A stretch of DNA of 64,000 nucleotides from Labedella phragmitis. GTDB lineage: Bacteria; Actinomycetota; Actinomycetes; Actinomycetales; Microbacteriaceae. How positions within the stretch are numbered: position 1 is the stretch's first letter; each line of letters opens with the position of its first letter. Under the pieces are notes generated by a model that saw only the letters and a list, made by a program, of their open reading frames with translations, made no database searches and was not told where the DNA came from. The position numbers were made by a program, and so were the translations under genes. The stretch lies in NCBI RefSeq assembly GCF_004078635.1, contig NZ_RZNB01000003.1, forward strand, positions 310,001 to 374,000, in the 5' to 3' direction. This document shows, piece by piece, positions 17,279 through 26,554 of the stretch.

Positions 17279-18502
17279 CTACTCGGTGGTCCGCAGCCGT
17301 CGCGGCCGCAGTGGCGGCACGTCCAAAACGGGAACGGCTCGGAGCATGAAGGTGTCGAAATCGGGCACAGTGAATGCCGCATAGCCGTGCTCGGGCGTGT
17401 ACAACAGGCCCATCTCGATCAGTTCCGCTCGAGTGGGTCCGATCTGGGTCGAATCGCGTCCCATGAGGCGGGCGACCTCCGACGCCTTCTGAGCCTCGGG
17501 CCCGAGCTCTGCCATCGCCCTCATGTAGGCGGTCTGCAGTGGCGTCGCTCGATCGAGACGTACTCGGAAGAACGAGCTGTCCAGTTTCACGTCATACGCT
17601 TCCCGCGCGCTGACGACGTCTTCGCGGTGAATGCGATGGGCCGTTGCGACCGTCCACACCTGATATCCGAGCTCCTGGATGAAGTAGGGATACCCCTTCG
17701 TGATTTCGATGGCGAGGTCGACGGCATCGTCGTCGAAGACCGCACCCTCGGCCAGGGCGGGTTCGGTGAGCGCTTGGCGCGCTTCGTCGCCGTCGAGCGA
17801 ATCGATGCGGGGAAACGTGAAGAGCCGTTCGGCATAGGACTTCGCGTCACCGGCCAGTTCGGCGATCTGCGGCAAGCCCGCTCCGACGAAGGTGACCGGC
17901 AGCTTCCTCTGAACGGTCTTGTGGATCGCCTGGATCAGGGCCTCCAGTTGACTGGCACGGAGGAACTGGACCTCATCGATCAGGAGAACGAGCCCTCTTT
18001 CCTGTTCCCGAGCTGCCTCTCCGATGGCCACGAGGACGTCGGTGAGATCCATTCCCAGGTCACCGTGATCGGCATATCCTTCAGCGGGTGGGATATCCCA
18101 CGACATCGACCACGTTCCCTGACGGTCGACGGATACGGCGAACGCGCTCAACACCTCAGCCGCCCGTCGGCCGCGGTCGCTCCATCGATCGCGTGGCGAG
18201 AGGCGCAACAACGCTGCTTTCAATTGGGAAAACATCGTCTGGCGAAAATGCCGGTCGTCGTGCTTGTTCGCCTCGAATTCGACGATCTCCCAGTTGGCCC
18301 GCGAGGCGATATCGACGAATTCATTGAGGAGTACCGTCTTGCCCACGCCTCGCAGACCCGTCACGATCATCGATTGTTCGGACCTTCCCCGGCTCAGGCG
18401 CCGCAGCAGGGTATCGAACGCCGACGTCTGATCTTGTCGCCCGACGAGCACCTCAGGAGAGGCGCCCGCGTTGGGTGTGTACGGGTTGTCGATGCTCTCC
18501 AT
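17279..18502 (-). CDS. Stand-alone AAA ATPase (AAA_16 / archaeal-ATPase-like)
   Basis: A 407-residue P-loop ATPase. Walker A is GLRGVGKT, Walker B LVLLIDEVQ, and a sensor-like FVGAGLPQI follows; the N-terminus NPYTPNAGASPEVLVGRQ and a C-terminal winged-helix-like part (ARLMGRDSTQIGPTRAELIEMGLL) are typical of actinobacterial orphan ATPases related to the MoxR/ORC-like AAA_16 group. Codon use is less GC-rich than its neighbours and the upstream 70 bp are AT-rich, which suggests acquisition. No Shine-Dalgarno is visible before ATG 18502. No nuclease or methylase partner adjoins it, so a defence role cannot be claimed. Confidence 0.8.
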   Translation of the reverse strand: MESIDNPYTPNAGASPEVLVGRQDQTSAFDTLLRRLSRGRSEQSMIVTGLRGVGKTVLLNEFVDIASRANWEIVEFEANKHDDRHFRQTMFSQLKAALLRLSPRDRWSDRGRRAAEVLSAFAVSVDRQGTWSMSWDIPPAEGYADHGDLGMDLTDVLVAIGEAAREQERGLVLLIDEVQFLRASQLEALIQAIHKTVQRKLPVTFVGAGLPQIAELAGDAKSYAERLFTFPRIDSLDGDEARQALTEPALAEGAVFDDDAVDLAIEITKGYPYFIQELGYQVWTVATAHRIHREDVVSAREAYDVKLDSSFFRVRLDRATPLQTAYMRAMAELGPEAQKASEVARLMGRDSTQIGPTRAELIEMGLLYTPEHGYAAFTVPDFDTFMLRAVPVLDVPPLRPRRLRTTE

Positions 18503-18512
18503 AGGTCGAGAG

Positions 18513-18529
18513 TTTAGAGCATTTAGAAC
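18513..18529. repeat. Direct repeat TTTAGAGC / TTTAGAAC before the ATPase
   Basis: Two 8-bp near-identical copies at 18513-18520 and 18522-18529, 9 bp apart, 11-27 bp upstream of the ATPase start. Each reads as a TCTAAA -10-like element on the - strand. Confidence 0.45.
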
Positions 18530-18565
18530 GCTTTTTGAGAAATTAATAAAGTCCCCTAAAACCCC

Positions 18566-18588
18566 AAAAAGGGGCGGTCGTCCGCCCC
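18566..18588 (-). terminator. Intrinsic terminator or attenuator upstream of the ATPase
   Basis: On the - strand GGGGCGG (18588-18582), loop ACGA, CCGCCCC (18577-18571), then TTTTT (18570-18566) and a second GGGGTTTT. A canonical stem plus U-tract, 64 bp before the ATPase start and pointing into it. Confidence 0.7.
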
Positions 18589-18679
18589 CAGACGGCCTCG
18601 ATGGCCCATGATGTGAGAACGTCAGGGCCTGCTGAGCGGCTCGAGCCCGGACGTCGTTGTCCGGGAGGGAGCATCTCGT

Positions 18680-19939
18680 TTGCGTAGAGGACACAACCTG
18701 CTCGCCGTCGGCGACTACAACCAGGCCGTCGTCCTCGACGTCATCCGGCGAGCGCCGCTCGGGCTGAGCCGCGTCGAGATCGCCTCCGACACGGGGTTGT
18801 CGGCGCAGACCGTGTCGAACGTGACGCGGCGACTGCTCGACACAGGGCTCGTGCGCGAGGGCGGCAAACTCATCGTTGGACCGGGCAAGCCGCGGACGCT
18901 CCTCCAACTCGTGACCACGAGCCGGTACGCCGTCGGCGTGCACCTCGACCCGACGGTCGTGACGTACGCGCTCCTCGACCTCGCCGGCGACGTCGTCGCC
19001 GATCACCGCACCCTCACGCCGTCGGCCGCCGACCCCGATACCGTCATCGCCGTCATGGCCGAGGAGGTGCGGGCTCTGCTCGCCCGCGAGGGCGTGGCGC
19101 CGGAGCGCGTCCTCGGCGTCGGCATCGCAGCCCCGGGGCCGCTCGATTCGGCGCAGGGCATCCTGCTCGACCCGCCGCTCCTCGAGGGCTGGCAGCACGT
19201 GCCGCTGCGGGAGGCGCTCGCGAGGGCGACGGGATTCCCCGTCGTGCTCGAGAAGGACGTGACCGCCGCCGCCGTCGCGGAACTCTGGGTGGATTCGGAC
19301 GAGGACCGCGACAACTTCGCCTTCTTCTACTACGGCACGGGCATCGGCATCGGGCTCGTCGTGGACCACGACGTGCTCCGCGGCGCGAGCGACAACGCCG
19401 GGGACATGGGACACCTCATGGTGCAGGCGGACGGACCCGTCTGCGGGTGCGGGCGGCGCGGCTGCGTCGGCGATCTCGTCGTTCCCTACCGCCTCGTGCA
19501 GCGCGCAGTCACCGCGGGAGTCCTCGGGCCGACGGCCTCGGTCGACACCCCGCTCGACGGGCCCGCCGAGCACATCGACTTCGACGAGACCGACCGGCGC
19601 TTCACGGAGTTCGCCGCCGCCGCGGGCCGCGGTGACGCCGGGGCCGTCGCGATCTGCGAGGAGGCCGCGACCCACATCGCCCGCGCCCTCGTCTCGGTCG
19701 TGAACCTCCTCGACATCGACCACGTCGTGTGCGGCGGACCCTTCTGGCGACGCATCGCTCCCGTCCTGCGCGAACGGATCGAGGCGCTCGTGGCGGGAGA
19801 CCCCGCACTCATCCCGCGTCATCCCGTCGCCGTCGAGAGTTCGACGATCGGCGAGGACGTCGCGGCCGTCGGGGCGGGCTGCCTCGTCCTCGATCAGACT
19901 CTCTCGCCGCGGCCGTCGGCGCTCCTCATCGCGGGCTGA
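18680..19939 (+). CDS. ROK-family transcriptional regulator of the mannoside operon
   Basis: A 419-residue ROK repressor. The N-terminal winged helix (LSRVEIASDTGLSAQTVSNVTRRLLDTGLV, about residues 34-63) binds DNA; the C-terminal sugar-kinase-like domain has the ROK zinc site CGCGRRGCVGD and a GTGIGIGLVVD phosphate-loop-like segment. The TTG start at 18680 is supported by GGGAGGGAGC 7-10 nt upstream. It lies next to, and on the same strand as, a sugar importer and an alpha-mannosidase, so it probably senses a mannose-type sugar and controls the operon from 20019. Confidence 0.88.
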   Translation: MRRGHNLLAVGDYNQAVVLDVIRRAPLGLSRVEIASDTGLSAQTVSNVTRRLLDTGLVREGGKLIVGPGKPRTLLQLVTTSRYAVGVHLDPTVVTYALLDLAGDVVADHRTLTPSAADPDTVIAVMAEEVRALLAREGVAPERVLGVGIAAPGPLDSAQGILLDPPLLEGWQHVPLREALARATGFPVVLEKDVTAAAVAELWVDSDEDRDNFAFFYYGTGIGIGLVVDHDVLRGASDNAGDMGHLMVQADGPVCGCGRRGCVGDLVVPYRLVQRAVTAGVLGPTASVDTPLDGPAEHIDFDETDRRFTEFAAAAGRGDAGAVAICEEAATHIARALVSVVNLLDIDHVVCGGPFWRRIAPVLRERIEALVAGDPALIPRHPVAVESSTIGEDVAAVGAGCLVLDQTLSPRPSALLIAG

Positions 19940-20018
19940 CCCAGAACGGTCCCTGAGGTGTCCATCGACGGGCTGGGGGTCGGACGGTTGCGTTCCCGTC
20001 ACGGTTCAGCATTTTGTC

Positions 20019-20049
20019 TTGACATGGGTTACTCCAAACGATTTACATA
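20019..20049 (+). promoter_or_regulatory. Promoter of the mannoside importer operon
   Basis: TTGACA (20019-20024) is a consensus -35; TACATA (20044-20049) is the best -10, with a 19-bp spacer (TTACAT at 20043 gives 18). The local sequence is far more AT-rich than average. No clear palindrome for the ROK regulator was found here. Confidence 0.6.
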
Positions 20050-20116
20050 TACGGAGGCCGCGGGTTGTGGCGATGACGCCAGACAGCCGGGAACGGTCGT
20101 GGAGCAAAGGAGCACC

Positions 20117-21475
20117 ATGAAACAGCGCTATCTCGGAGTCGTCGCCGTCGCAGCGGCCTCCGCACTCGCCCTCTCCGGATGTGCCGGTGGCGACTCGGGC
20201 GGGGACTCGAACACCCTCAAGGTCGCCTACCAGAAGTTCGGGCAGTTCACGCAGATGGACGCCCACATGAAGAAGGTCAAAGAGGAGTTCGAGAAGGCCA
20301 ACGACGGCATGACCGTCGAGCTCGTCCCGATCGAGGCGCAAGAGGCCGACTACTTCGCGAAGCTCGCCCTCATGAACCGCTCCCCCTCCACCGCGCCCGA
20401 CGTCATGTACGAGGACACGTTCATGGTGAAGACCGACGTCGAGGCCGGGTACCTCGCGCCTCTCGACGATTACATCGCCGAGTGGGAGGACTGGGACCAG
20501 TTCCCCGAGAACGCCCGCCAGGCCGGCGCGGGAGACGACGGCAAGATCTACGGCATCCCCATGGGGACCGATACGCGCGCCATCTGGTACAACCAGGACG
20601 TCCTGAGCGCCGCGGGCGTCGAGGTCCCGTGGGCACCCGAGACGTGGGACGACATCCTCGCGACGGCGGAGGCCGTCAAGGCGTACGACCCCGAGATCAT
20701 CCCCTTCAACATCTACTCCGGAAAGGGCCAGTCGGAGGGCGCCTCGATGCAGGGCTTCCAGATGCTCCTCTCGGGCACCGACGACGAGCTCTTCGACTCC
20801 GAGGAGCAGAAGTGGATCCTCGGCTCGCAGGGCTTCGAGGACTCGCTCGGTTTCATCGAGGACATCTACCAGGGCGGACTCGGACCGACACCGCAGCAGG
20901 CACTCGACAAGAACATCGGCACGACCATCAACAGCGAGTGGATCCCGGGCGGGACCCTCGCGATGAGCCTCGACGGCTCCTGGGCGAGCGGCACCTGGAT
21001 CGAGACCGGGTCGGCACCGTGGCCCGAATGGTCCGAGGTCATGCAGGTCGCCGCGATGCCGACGCAGGAGGGCCAGGAACCCGGACGCACGAGCATGTCG
21101 GGCGGCTGGACGCTCGCCATGGGCGCCGGATCGGAGAACAAGGACGCCGCGTGGGACTTCATCAGCACCGCCCTCAACCAGGAGAACTCGCTGAGCTACG
21201 ACGTCGCCGCGAGCCAGGTCGCCGTGCGCACCGACGTGGCCGAGGACCCCGAGTACACCGACGCGAACCCGACCTTCGGGTTCTTCTCCGAGCTCGTCGC
21301 CGACACGCACTTCCGCCCGGCGAACTCGGACTACTCGAAGATCTCCGCCGAGATCACCGTCGCGATGGAGTCGGTCATGACGGGACAGCAGACGCCGGAG
21401 GAGGCCGCTGCCACGTACGACAGGGCGGTCATCGGCATCGTCGGCGAGGAGAACACCATGGCGGCGTCGAGCTGA
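20117..21475 (+). CDS. Sugar ABC transporter substrate-binding lipoprotein
   Basis: A 452-residue lipoprotein of the CUT1 family. A signal peptide ends in the lipobox LSGC with Cys22 as the lipidation site, then a Gly/Asp linker and a MalE-type bilobed domain with aromatic residues for sugar stacking (TDTRAIWYNQDVL). AAAGGAGC lies 7 nt before ATG 20117, which fixes the start. It hands a mannose-containing oligosaccharide to the two permeases that follow; the substrate is inferred from the GH38 enzyme downstream. Confidence 0.9.
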   Translation: MKQRYLGVVAVAAASALALSGCAGGDSGGDSNTLKVAYQKFGQFTQMDAHMKKVKEEFEKANDGMTVELVPIEAQEADYFAKLALMNRSPSTAPDVMYEDTFMVKTDVEAGYLAPLDDYIAEWEDWDQFPENARQAGAGDDGKIYGIPMGTDTRAIWYNQDVLSAAGVEVPWAPETWDDILATAEAVKAYDPEIIPFNIYSGKGQSEGASMQGFQMLLSGTDDELFDSEEQKWILGSQGFEDSLGFIEDIYQGGLGPTPQQALDKNIGTTINSEWIPGGTLAMSLDGSWASGTWIETGSAPWPEWSEVMQVAAMPTQEGQEPGRTSMSGGWTLAMGAGSENKDAAWDFISTALNQENSLSYDVAASQVAVRTDVAEDPEYTDANPTFGFFSELVADTHFRPANSDYSKISAEITVAMESVMTGQQTPEEAAATYDRAVIGIVGEENTMAASS

Positions 21476-22419
21476 TGACGACCACCGCTCCGACGGCCCT
21501 GGGCGCGCCGAGCGCACCCAGGGCCGGGCGGCCGGTGCAGCGGAAGCGGCGCCCCGGGCGCACGATCCTGCGGAGCGCCCCCCTCCTGCCCGCGATCGTC
21601 CTACTCGGCGTCTTCCTGCTCGGCCCCGTGATCTCGTCGCTCTATGGATCGCTCACCGACTCGTCCTTGAGCGGTGCGTCGGCCTCCAACGCCGAGTTCG
21701 TGGGTCTCGAGAACTACACGAGCCTCTTCGCCGACCCCGACTTCCCGAAGTCCGTGCTGCTCACCCTCGTCTTCCTCGTCGCCTCCGCGCTCATCGGGCA
21801 GAACGTGCTGGGTCTCGGACTCGCCGTGCTCATGCAGTCGTCGCACAAACCCGTGCGCGTCATCGTCTCGACGATCGTCGTCACGGCGTGGGTGCTCCCC
21901 GAGATCGTCGCGTCGTTCGCGGCGTACGCGTTCTTCAACGACGGCGGAACGCTCAACACGATGCTCACGGGGCTCGGCATCCCCGGCGTCAACTGGCTCT
22001 ACGTGTTCCCGATGCTGTGCGTGATCCTCGCGAACATCTGGCGCGGGACGGCCTTCTCGATGCTCGTGTACACGGCGGCGCTCAACGACGTGCCGCCCGA
22101 GATCACCGAGGCGGCCGAGGTCGACGGCGCTCGCGGCTGGCAGCGCTTCACGCTCGTCACCGTTCCGATGATCCGGCGCAGCATCTCGACGAACCTCATG
22201 CTCACGACGCTTCAGACGCTCTCGGTCTTCGCCCTCATCTTCGTCATGACGGGCGGCGGTCCCGGCACGGACAGCACGACGCTGCCGCTCCTCGCCTACC
22301 AGGAGGCGTTCCGCTTCGGCGAGCTCGGCTTCGGCACCGCGATCGCGACGATCCTGCTGCTCGTCGGCGCCGTCTTCGGCGTCCTCTACATCCGCGCTCT
22401 CAAGCCGGAGGTGGACTGA
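21475..22419 (+). CDS. Sugar ABC transporter permease (MalF-like)
   Basis: A 314-residue permease with six predicted helices. The EAA loop that docks to the ATPase is EITEAAEVDGARGWQRFTLV. The ATG overlaps the binding-protein stop by one base (TGATG). The N-terminal 35 residues are Ala/Pro/Arg-rich and cytoplasmic. It pairs with the next gene as a CUT1 heterodimer. No ATPase gene is present in the operon. Confidence 0.9.
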   Translation: MTTTAPTALGAPSAPRAGRPVQRKRRPGRTILRSAPLLPAIVLLGVFLLGPVISSLYGSLTDSSLSGASASNAEFVGLENYTSLFADPDFPKSVLLTLVFLVASALIGQNVLGLGLAVLMQSSHKPVRVIVSTIVVTAWVLPEIVASFAAYAFFNDGGTLNTMLTGLGIPGVNWLYVFPMLCVILANIWRGTAFSMLVYTAALNDVPPEITEAAEVDGARGWQRFTLVTVPMIRRSISTNLMLTTLQTLSVFALIFVMTGGGPGTDSTTLPLLAYQEAFRFGELGFGTAIATILLLVGAVFGVLYIRALKPEVD

Positions 22420-22421
22420 CC

Positions 22422-23345
22422 ATGGCGAGCAACACGACCGTGGACGGCGCTCTCGCCGCGGCGCCGACGACGACGCGCTCGATCACGACGGCCGACGCGA
22501 AGCGGGAGTTCAGCATCGCCGCTCCCCGCGGCCGGGCGATGCGGTGGTTCTCGAGCATCGTGCTCGTGGTCATCGGGATCGTCTTCCTGCTCCCTCTCGT
22601 CTGGCTCGTCCTCGCCTCGCTCGACGCGAGCGCGAGCCTGTCCGTGAAGTGGCCGGAGGCCCCGTCCTTCGACAACTTCCTGACGGTGCTGACTCCGGAG
22701 ACCTCGCTCATCCCGCTCACGAACAGCTTCATCCTCTCCGCGGGCTGCGCCGTCGTGACGGTGTTCGCGGCGATCCTCGCGGCGTACCCGCTCTCGCGGT
22801 ACTCCATGCGGATCAACAAGCCGTTCCTGTACGGGGTGCTGTTCGGGACGTGCCTGCCCATCACCGCCATGATGGTGCCGGTCTACGCGCTCTTCGTGGC
22901 GTTCAACCTCATCGACAACATGACCGGCACGATCCTGTTCCTCGCGGCGACATCGCTTCCGATGGCGATCTGGATGATGAAGAACTTCATGGACTCCGTA
23001 CCGATCTCCCTCGAGGAGGCGGCGTGGACCGACGGCGCCTCGGCGATGCGCACGCTCCGCGCGATCGTCGTTCCGCTCATGCGGCCCGGCATCGCGGTTG
23101 TGTTCATCTTCGTCTTCATCCAGACGTGGGGGAACTTCTTCATCCCGTTCGTCCTTCTGCTGAGCCCCGAGAAGCTGCCCGCCGCGGTGAGCATCTTCTC
23201 GTTCTTCGGACAGTACGGATCGGTCGCGTACGGGCAGCTCGCCGCGTTCTCGCTCCTCTACTCGGTGCCGGTACTCGCTCTGTACGTCCTCGTGACACGA
23301 CTCGGCGGCGGCTCGTTCGCTCTCGCCGGCGCCGTGAAGGGCTGA
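22422..23345 (+). CDS. Sugar ABC transporter permease (MalG-like)
   Basis: A 307-residue permease with six helices and the EAA loop SLEEAAWTDGASAMRTLRAI. The start lies 2 nt after the upstream stop. C-terminal GGGSFALAGAVKG is typical of CUT1 MalG-like subunits. Works with the MalF-like partner and the lipoprotein above; energy must come from a shared ATPase encoded elsewhere. Confidence 0.9.
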   Translation: MASNTTVDGALAAAPTTTRSITTADAKREFSIAAPRGRAMRWFSSIVLVVIGIVFLLPLVWLVLASLDASASLSVKWPEAPSFDNFLTVLTPETSLIPLTNSFILSAGCAVVTVFAAILAAYPLSRYSMRINKPFLYGVLFGTCLPITAMMVPVYALFVAFNLIDNMTGTILFLAATSLPMAIWMMKNFMDSVPISLEEAAWTDGASAMRTLRAIVVPLMRPGIAVVFIFVFIQTWGNFFIPFVLLLSPEKLPAAVSIFSFFGQYGSVAYGQLAAFSLLYSVPVLALYVLVTRLGGGSFALAGAVKG

Positions 23346-23497
23346 CGCTCGGCTCGATCTCCTCCGACGAACCATGACCCCGGCATCGCCGGATCCCGCA
23401 CCACCCAACCGCACCACCGCAACCGCACCGCCCGCACGCCCGCCCGCCTCGGCGCGCCGACCACAGGTCGACGTCCCCCACAGAAGGAAACCTCTTC

Positions 23498-26400
23498 ATG
23501 CCAGATCCCGTCAGCTTCGTCGACCTCCGCATCCGCCGCTTCGTGTCGGAGCGCGTGACCCCGGCCCTCTACCGTGAGCGGGAGCCGCTCACCGTCACCG
23601 CGTGGGACGTGCCGGGAGAACCCGTGCCGTTCGCGGAAGCGGTCGGTCAGGAGTTCCGACCCGTCACGGTCGGCGAGGAGTGGAGCCGGCCGTGGGGCAC
23701 GACGTGGTTCCACCTCACGGGCACGGTCCCGGCCGACTGGAGCACGGACGGCACCGCGGTCGAACTCGTGCTCGACCTCGGCTTCGTGAAGGGGCACCCG
23801 GGCTTCCAGGCCGAGGGACTCGTGTGGGACGCCGACGGGAACATCGTCAAGGCCGTCGAGCCGATGAATAACGCCGTGCCACTCCGCGTCGGCCCGGGCG
23901 ACTCGATCGACGTCTACGTCGAGGCCGCGTCGAACCCCGACGTGCAGGGCGAGTCGGTGTACGCGCCGACCCCCCTCGGCGACCTCGCGACGTCGGGTGA
24001 CGAGCCGCTCTACCGAACGCGCATCATGGACGTCGCCTTGCGCGACGTCACGGTGTGGGAGCTCGCCCAGGACATCTGGACGCTCGACGGCCTGTGGCGC
24101 GAGCTCGGCGAGGAGCTGCCCCGGCGAGCGGAGATCCTCCGCGGACTCGAGCGTGCGATCGACGCCGTCGACCCGGACGACGTCGCGGGCACCGCGCAGG
24201 CCGGGCGCGACGCCCTCGCGCCCCTCCTCGCCTCCCCCGCGTACGCGTCGGCCCATCGGCTCGTCGCCGTCGGGCACGCCCACATCGACTCGGCGTGGCT
24301 CTGGCCCGTCCGCGAGACGATCCGGAAGTGCGCGCGCACCTTCTCGAACGTCCTCGCGCTCATGGACGAGAACGACGAGTTCCTGTTCGCGTGTTCCTCC
24401 GCCCAGCAGTTCGCGTGGATGAAGGAGTTCTACCCCGACCTCTTCGCGCGCATCACGGAACGCGTGCTCGAGGGCCGCTTCGTCCCCGTCGGTGGCATGT
24501 GGGTCGAGTCGGACACGAACCTGCCGGGAGGCGAGGCCATGGCGCGCCAGTTCGTCGCGGGCAAGGGCTTCTTCCTGCGTGAGTTCGGCATCGACACCCC
24601 CGAGGTGTGGCTGCCCGACTCCTTCGGCTACTCCGCCGCCATGCCGCAGATCGTGCGGGCGTCCGGCTCCCGGTACTTCCTCACGCAGAAGCCGTCGTGG
24701 AACGAGACCAACGTCATGCCGCACCACACGTTCGCGTGGGAGGGCATCGACGGCAGCCGCGTGTTCACGCACTTCCCGCCCGTCGACACGTACAACGCGG
24801 TCCTCTCGGCCGAGGACCTGCACCGTGCTCAGCGGCAGTACAAGGAGAAGGGCGACGCGAACACGTCGCTCGTGCCCTTCGGCTACGGCGACGGCGGCGG
24901 CGGACCGACGCGCGAGATGGTCGCGGCGGCCGAGCGCACGAAGAACCTCGAGGGCTCCCCCACTGTGGAGATGGCGAGCCCGCTGTCGTTCTTCGAGCGT
25001 GCAGAGGCCGAGCTCCCGAAGCCGCCCGTGTGGTCGGGCGAGCTCTACCTCGAGTTCCACCGCGGCACCTACACGTCGCAGGCCCGCACGAAGCGCGGCA
25101 ACCGTCGGAGCGAGCACCTCTTGCGCGAGGCCGAGCTCTGGGCGACAGCCGCCTCGATCCGCGCGGGGCTCGAGTACCCGTGGGCCGAACTCGACGAGGC
25201 GTGGCACACGGTGCTCCTGAACCAGTTCCACGACATCCTTCCCGGCTCCTCGATCGCGTGGGTCTACCAGGTGGCCGAGGAGCACTACGAGCGCGTCGCC
25301 GGAGTGCTCGAGGGCATCATCGAGCGGTCGCTCGCGGCTCTCGCGGGCACCGGCGAGAACGTCCTGCTCGCGAACGCCGGTCCCTACGGCGTCGACGGCG
25401 TCCCCGCCCTCGGCGGCCGTGCGGCGTCGGAGGCGACCGACGCCGACGGCGTGCGCGTCGAGCACTCGGGCGATTCGATCACCCTCGACAACGGTCTCCT
25501 CCGCGTCGTCATCGACGGCGACGGGCTCGTCTCCTCGCTGTTCGACGTCGTCGCCGAGCGCGAGCTCGTGGCCCCCGGTGAGCGTGCCGGCCAGCTCTGG
25601 ATCTACCGCGACACCCCCGCTCAGTGGGACGCGTGGGACATCGATGTGCACTACCAGCGGCACGGCGCCGCGATCACGGGAGTCGACTCGATGGAGATCG
25701 TCTCGGACGACCCCCGACGCGCGGTCGTCCGCGTGACACGCTCGCGCGGCGAGAGCACCTTCGTGCAGGAGTTCGCGCTCGCGGCGGATCGTCCGACGCT
25801 CGACCTGACCACGGACGTCGACTGGCACGAGCGGCAGAAGCTCCTGAAGCTCGCGTTCCCCCTCGACGTGCACGCCGAACGCGCCTCGAGCGAGATCCAG
25901 TTCGGTCACATCAACCGCCCGACTCATGCGAACACGTCGTGGGACGCCGCGCGGTTCGAGACGAGCGCACACCGCTGGGTGCACGTGGGAGAGCCGGGCT
26001 ACGGTGTCGCGGTCGCGAACGACTCGACGTACGGCCACGACATCACGCGGACGACGCGCGAGGTCGATCGCGGCGGGGACGGCGGCACGACGACGCTCGT
26101 GCGCGAGTCGCTCCTCCGAGCGCCGACGTTCCCGGACCCGCACGCCGACCAGGGCCGGCACGTGCTCCGCACGTCCATCCGCGTCGGCGCCGACGTCCTC
26201 GACGCCGCGGCGGAGGGCTACCGCTTGAACGTGCCGCCGCGCGAGGTCACGGGCGCCGAGGAGATCGCGCCCGTGCTCACGGTGGACGACCCCGCCGTCG
26301 TCGTGGAGGCCGTGAAGCTCGCGGAGGACCGCAGCGGCGACGTCGTCGTGCGCCTGTACGAGGCACGCGGCTCGAAGGCGCGCGCTCGCGTGACGGCGGG

Positions 26401-26548
26401 CTTCGCGTTCGAGTCCGTCACGGAGACGGACCTGCTCGAGCGCGACGTCGAGCCGTCGGCGCTCGTCGCCTCGGACGACGCGCTCGCCCTCTCCCTCCGC
26501 CCCTTCCAGCTCGTCACGCTCCGCTTCCACGGCGTCACCCCCTCCTGA
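23498..26548 (+). CDS. Alpha-mannosidase, glycoside hydrolase family 38
   Basis: A 1016-residue retaining alpha-mannosidase. The metal-binding motif HAHIDSAWLWPVRET contains His262 and Asp264 (zinc ligands), and Asp374 in WLPDSFGYSAA is the expected nucleophile. A further ligand His is likely in LLNQFHDILPGSS. No signal peptide, so it acts on imported mannosides in the cytoplasm. Length fits bacterial/class II GH38 enzymes with the C-terminal beta domains. AAGGA lies 9-10 nt before ATG 23498, after a 152-bp gap of GC-rich sequence. It is the catabolic end of the ROK/ABC operon. Confidence 0.93.
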   Translation: MPDPVSFVDLRIRRFVSERVTPALYREREPLTVTAWDVPGEPVPFAEAVGQEFRPVTVGEEWSRPWGTTWFHLTGTVPADWSTDGTAVELVLDLGFVKGHPGFQAEGLVWDADGNIVKAVEPMNNAVPLRVGPGDSIDVYVEAASNPDVQGESVYAPTPLGDLATSGDEPLYRTRIMDVALRDVTVWELAQDIWTLDGLWRELGEELPRRAEILRGLERAIDAVDPDDVAGTAQAGRDALAPLLASPAYASAHRLVAVGHAHIDSAWLWPVRETIRKCARTFSNVLALMDENDEFLFACSSAQQFAWMKEFYPDLFARITERVLEGRFVPVGGMWVESDTNLPGGEAMARQFVAGKGFFLREFGIDTPEVWLPDSFGYSAAMPQIVRASGSRYFLTQKPSWNETNVMPHHTFAWEGIDGSRVFTHFPPVDTYNAVLSAEDLHRAQRQYKEKGDANTSLVPFGYGDGGGGPTREMVAAAERTKNLEGSPTVEMASPLSFFERAEAELPKPPVWSGELYLEFHRGTYTSQARTKRGNRRSEHLLREAELWATAASIRAGLEYPWAELDEAWHTVLLNQFHDILPGSSIAWVYQVAEEHYERVAGVLEGIIERSLAALAGTGENVLLANAGPYGVDGVPALGGRAASEATDADGVRVEHSGDSITLDNGLLRVVIDGDGLVSSLFDVVAERELVAPGERAGQLWIYRDTPAQWDAWDIDVHYQRHGAAITGVDSMEIVSDDPRRAVVRVTRSRGESTFVQEFALAADRPTLDLTTDVDWHERQKLLKLAFPLDVHAERASSEIQFGHINRPTHANTSWDAARFETSAHRWVHVGEPGYGVAVANDSTYGHDITRTTREVDRGGDGGTTTLVRESLLRAPTFPDPHADQGRHVLRTSIRVGADVLDAAAEGYRLNVPPREVTGAEEIAPVLTVDDPAVVVEAVKLAEDRSGDVVVRLYEARGSKARARVTAGFAFESVTETDLLERDVEPSALVASDDALALSLRPFQLVTLRFHGVTPS

Positions 26549-26554
26549 GTGCAT

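Noticed and set aside
17279-18502. Defence island around the AAA ATPase
   Set aside because: No nuclease, methylase, reverse transcriptase or other effector gene adjoins it; neighbours are a permease and a sugar regulator.
18503-20002. N-terminal extension of the AAA ATPase frame to 20002 (907 codons)
   Set aside because: The added part is the antisense shadow of the ROK regulator and runs through the terminator; family homology starts at ATG 18502.
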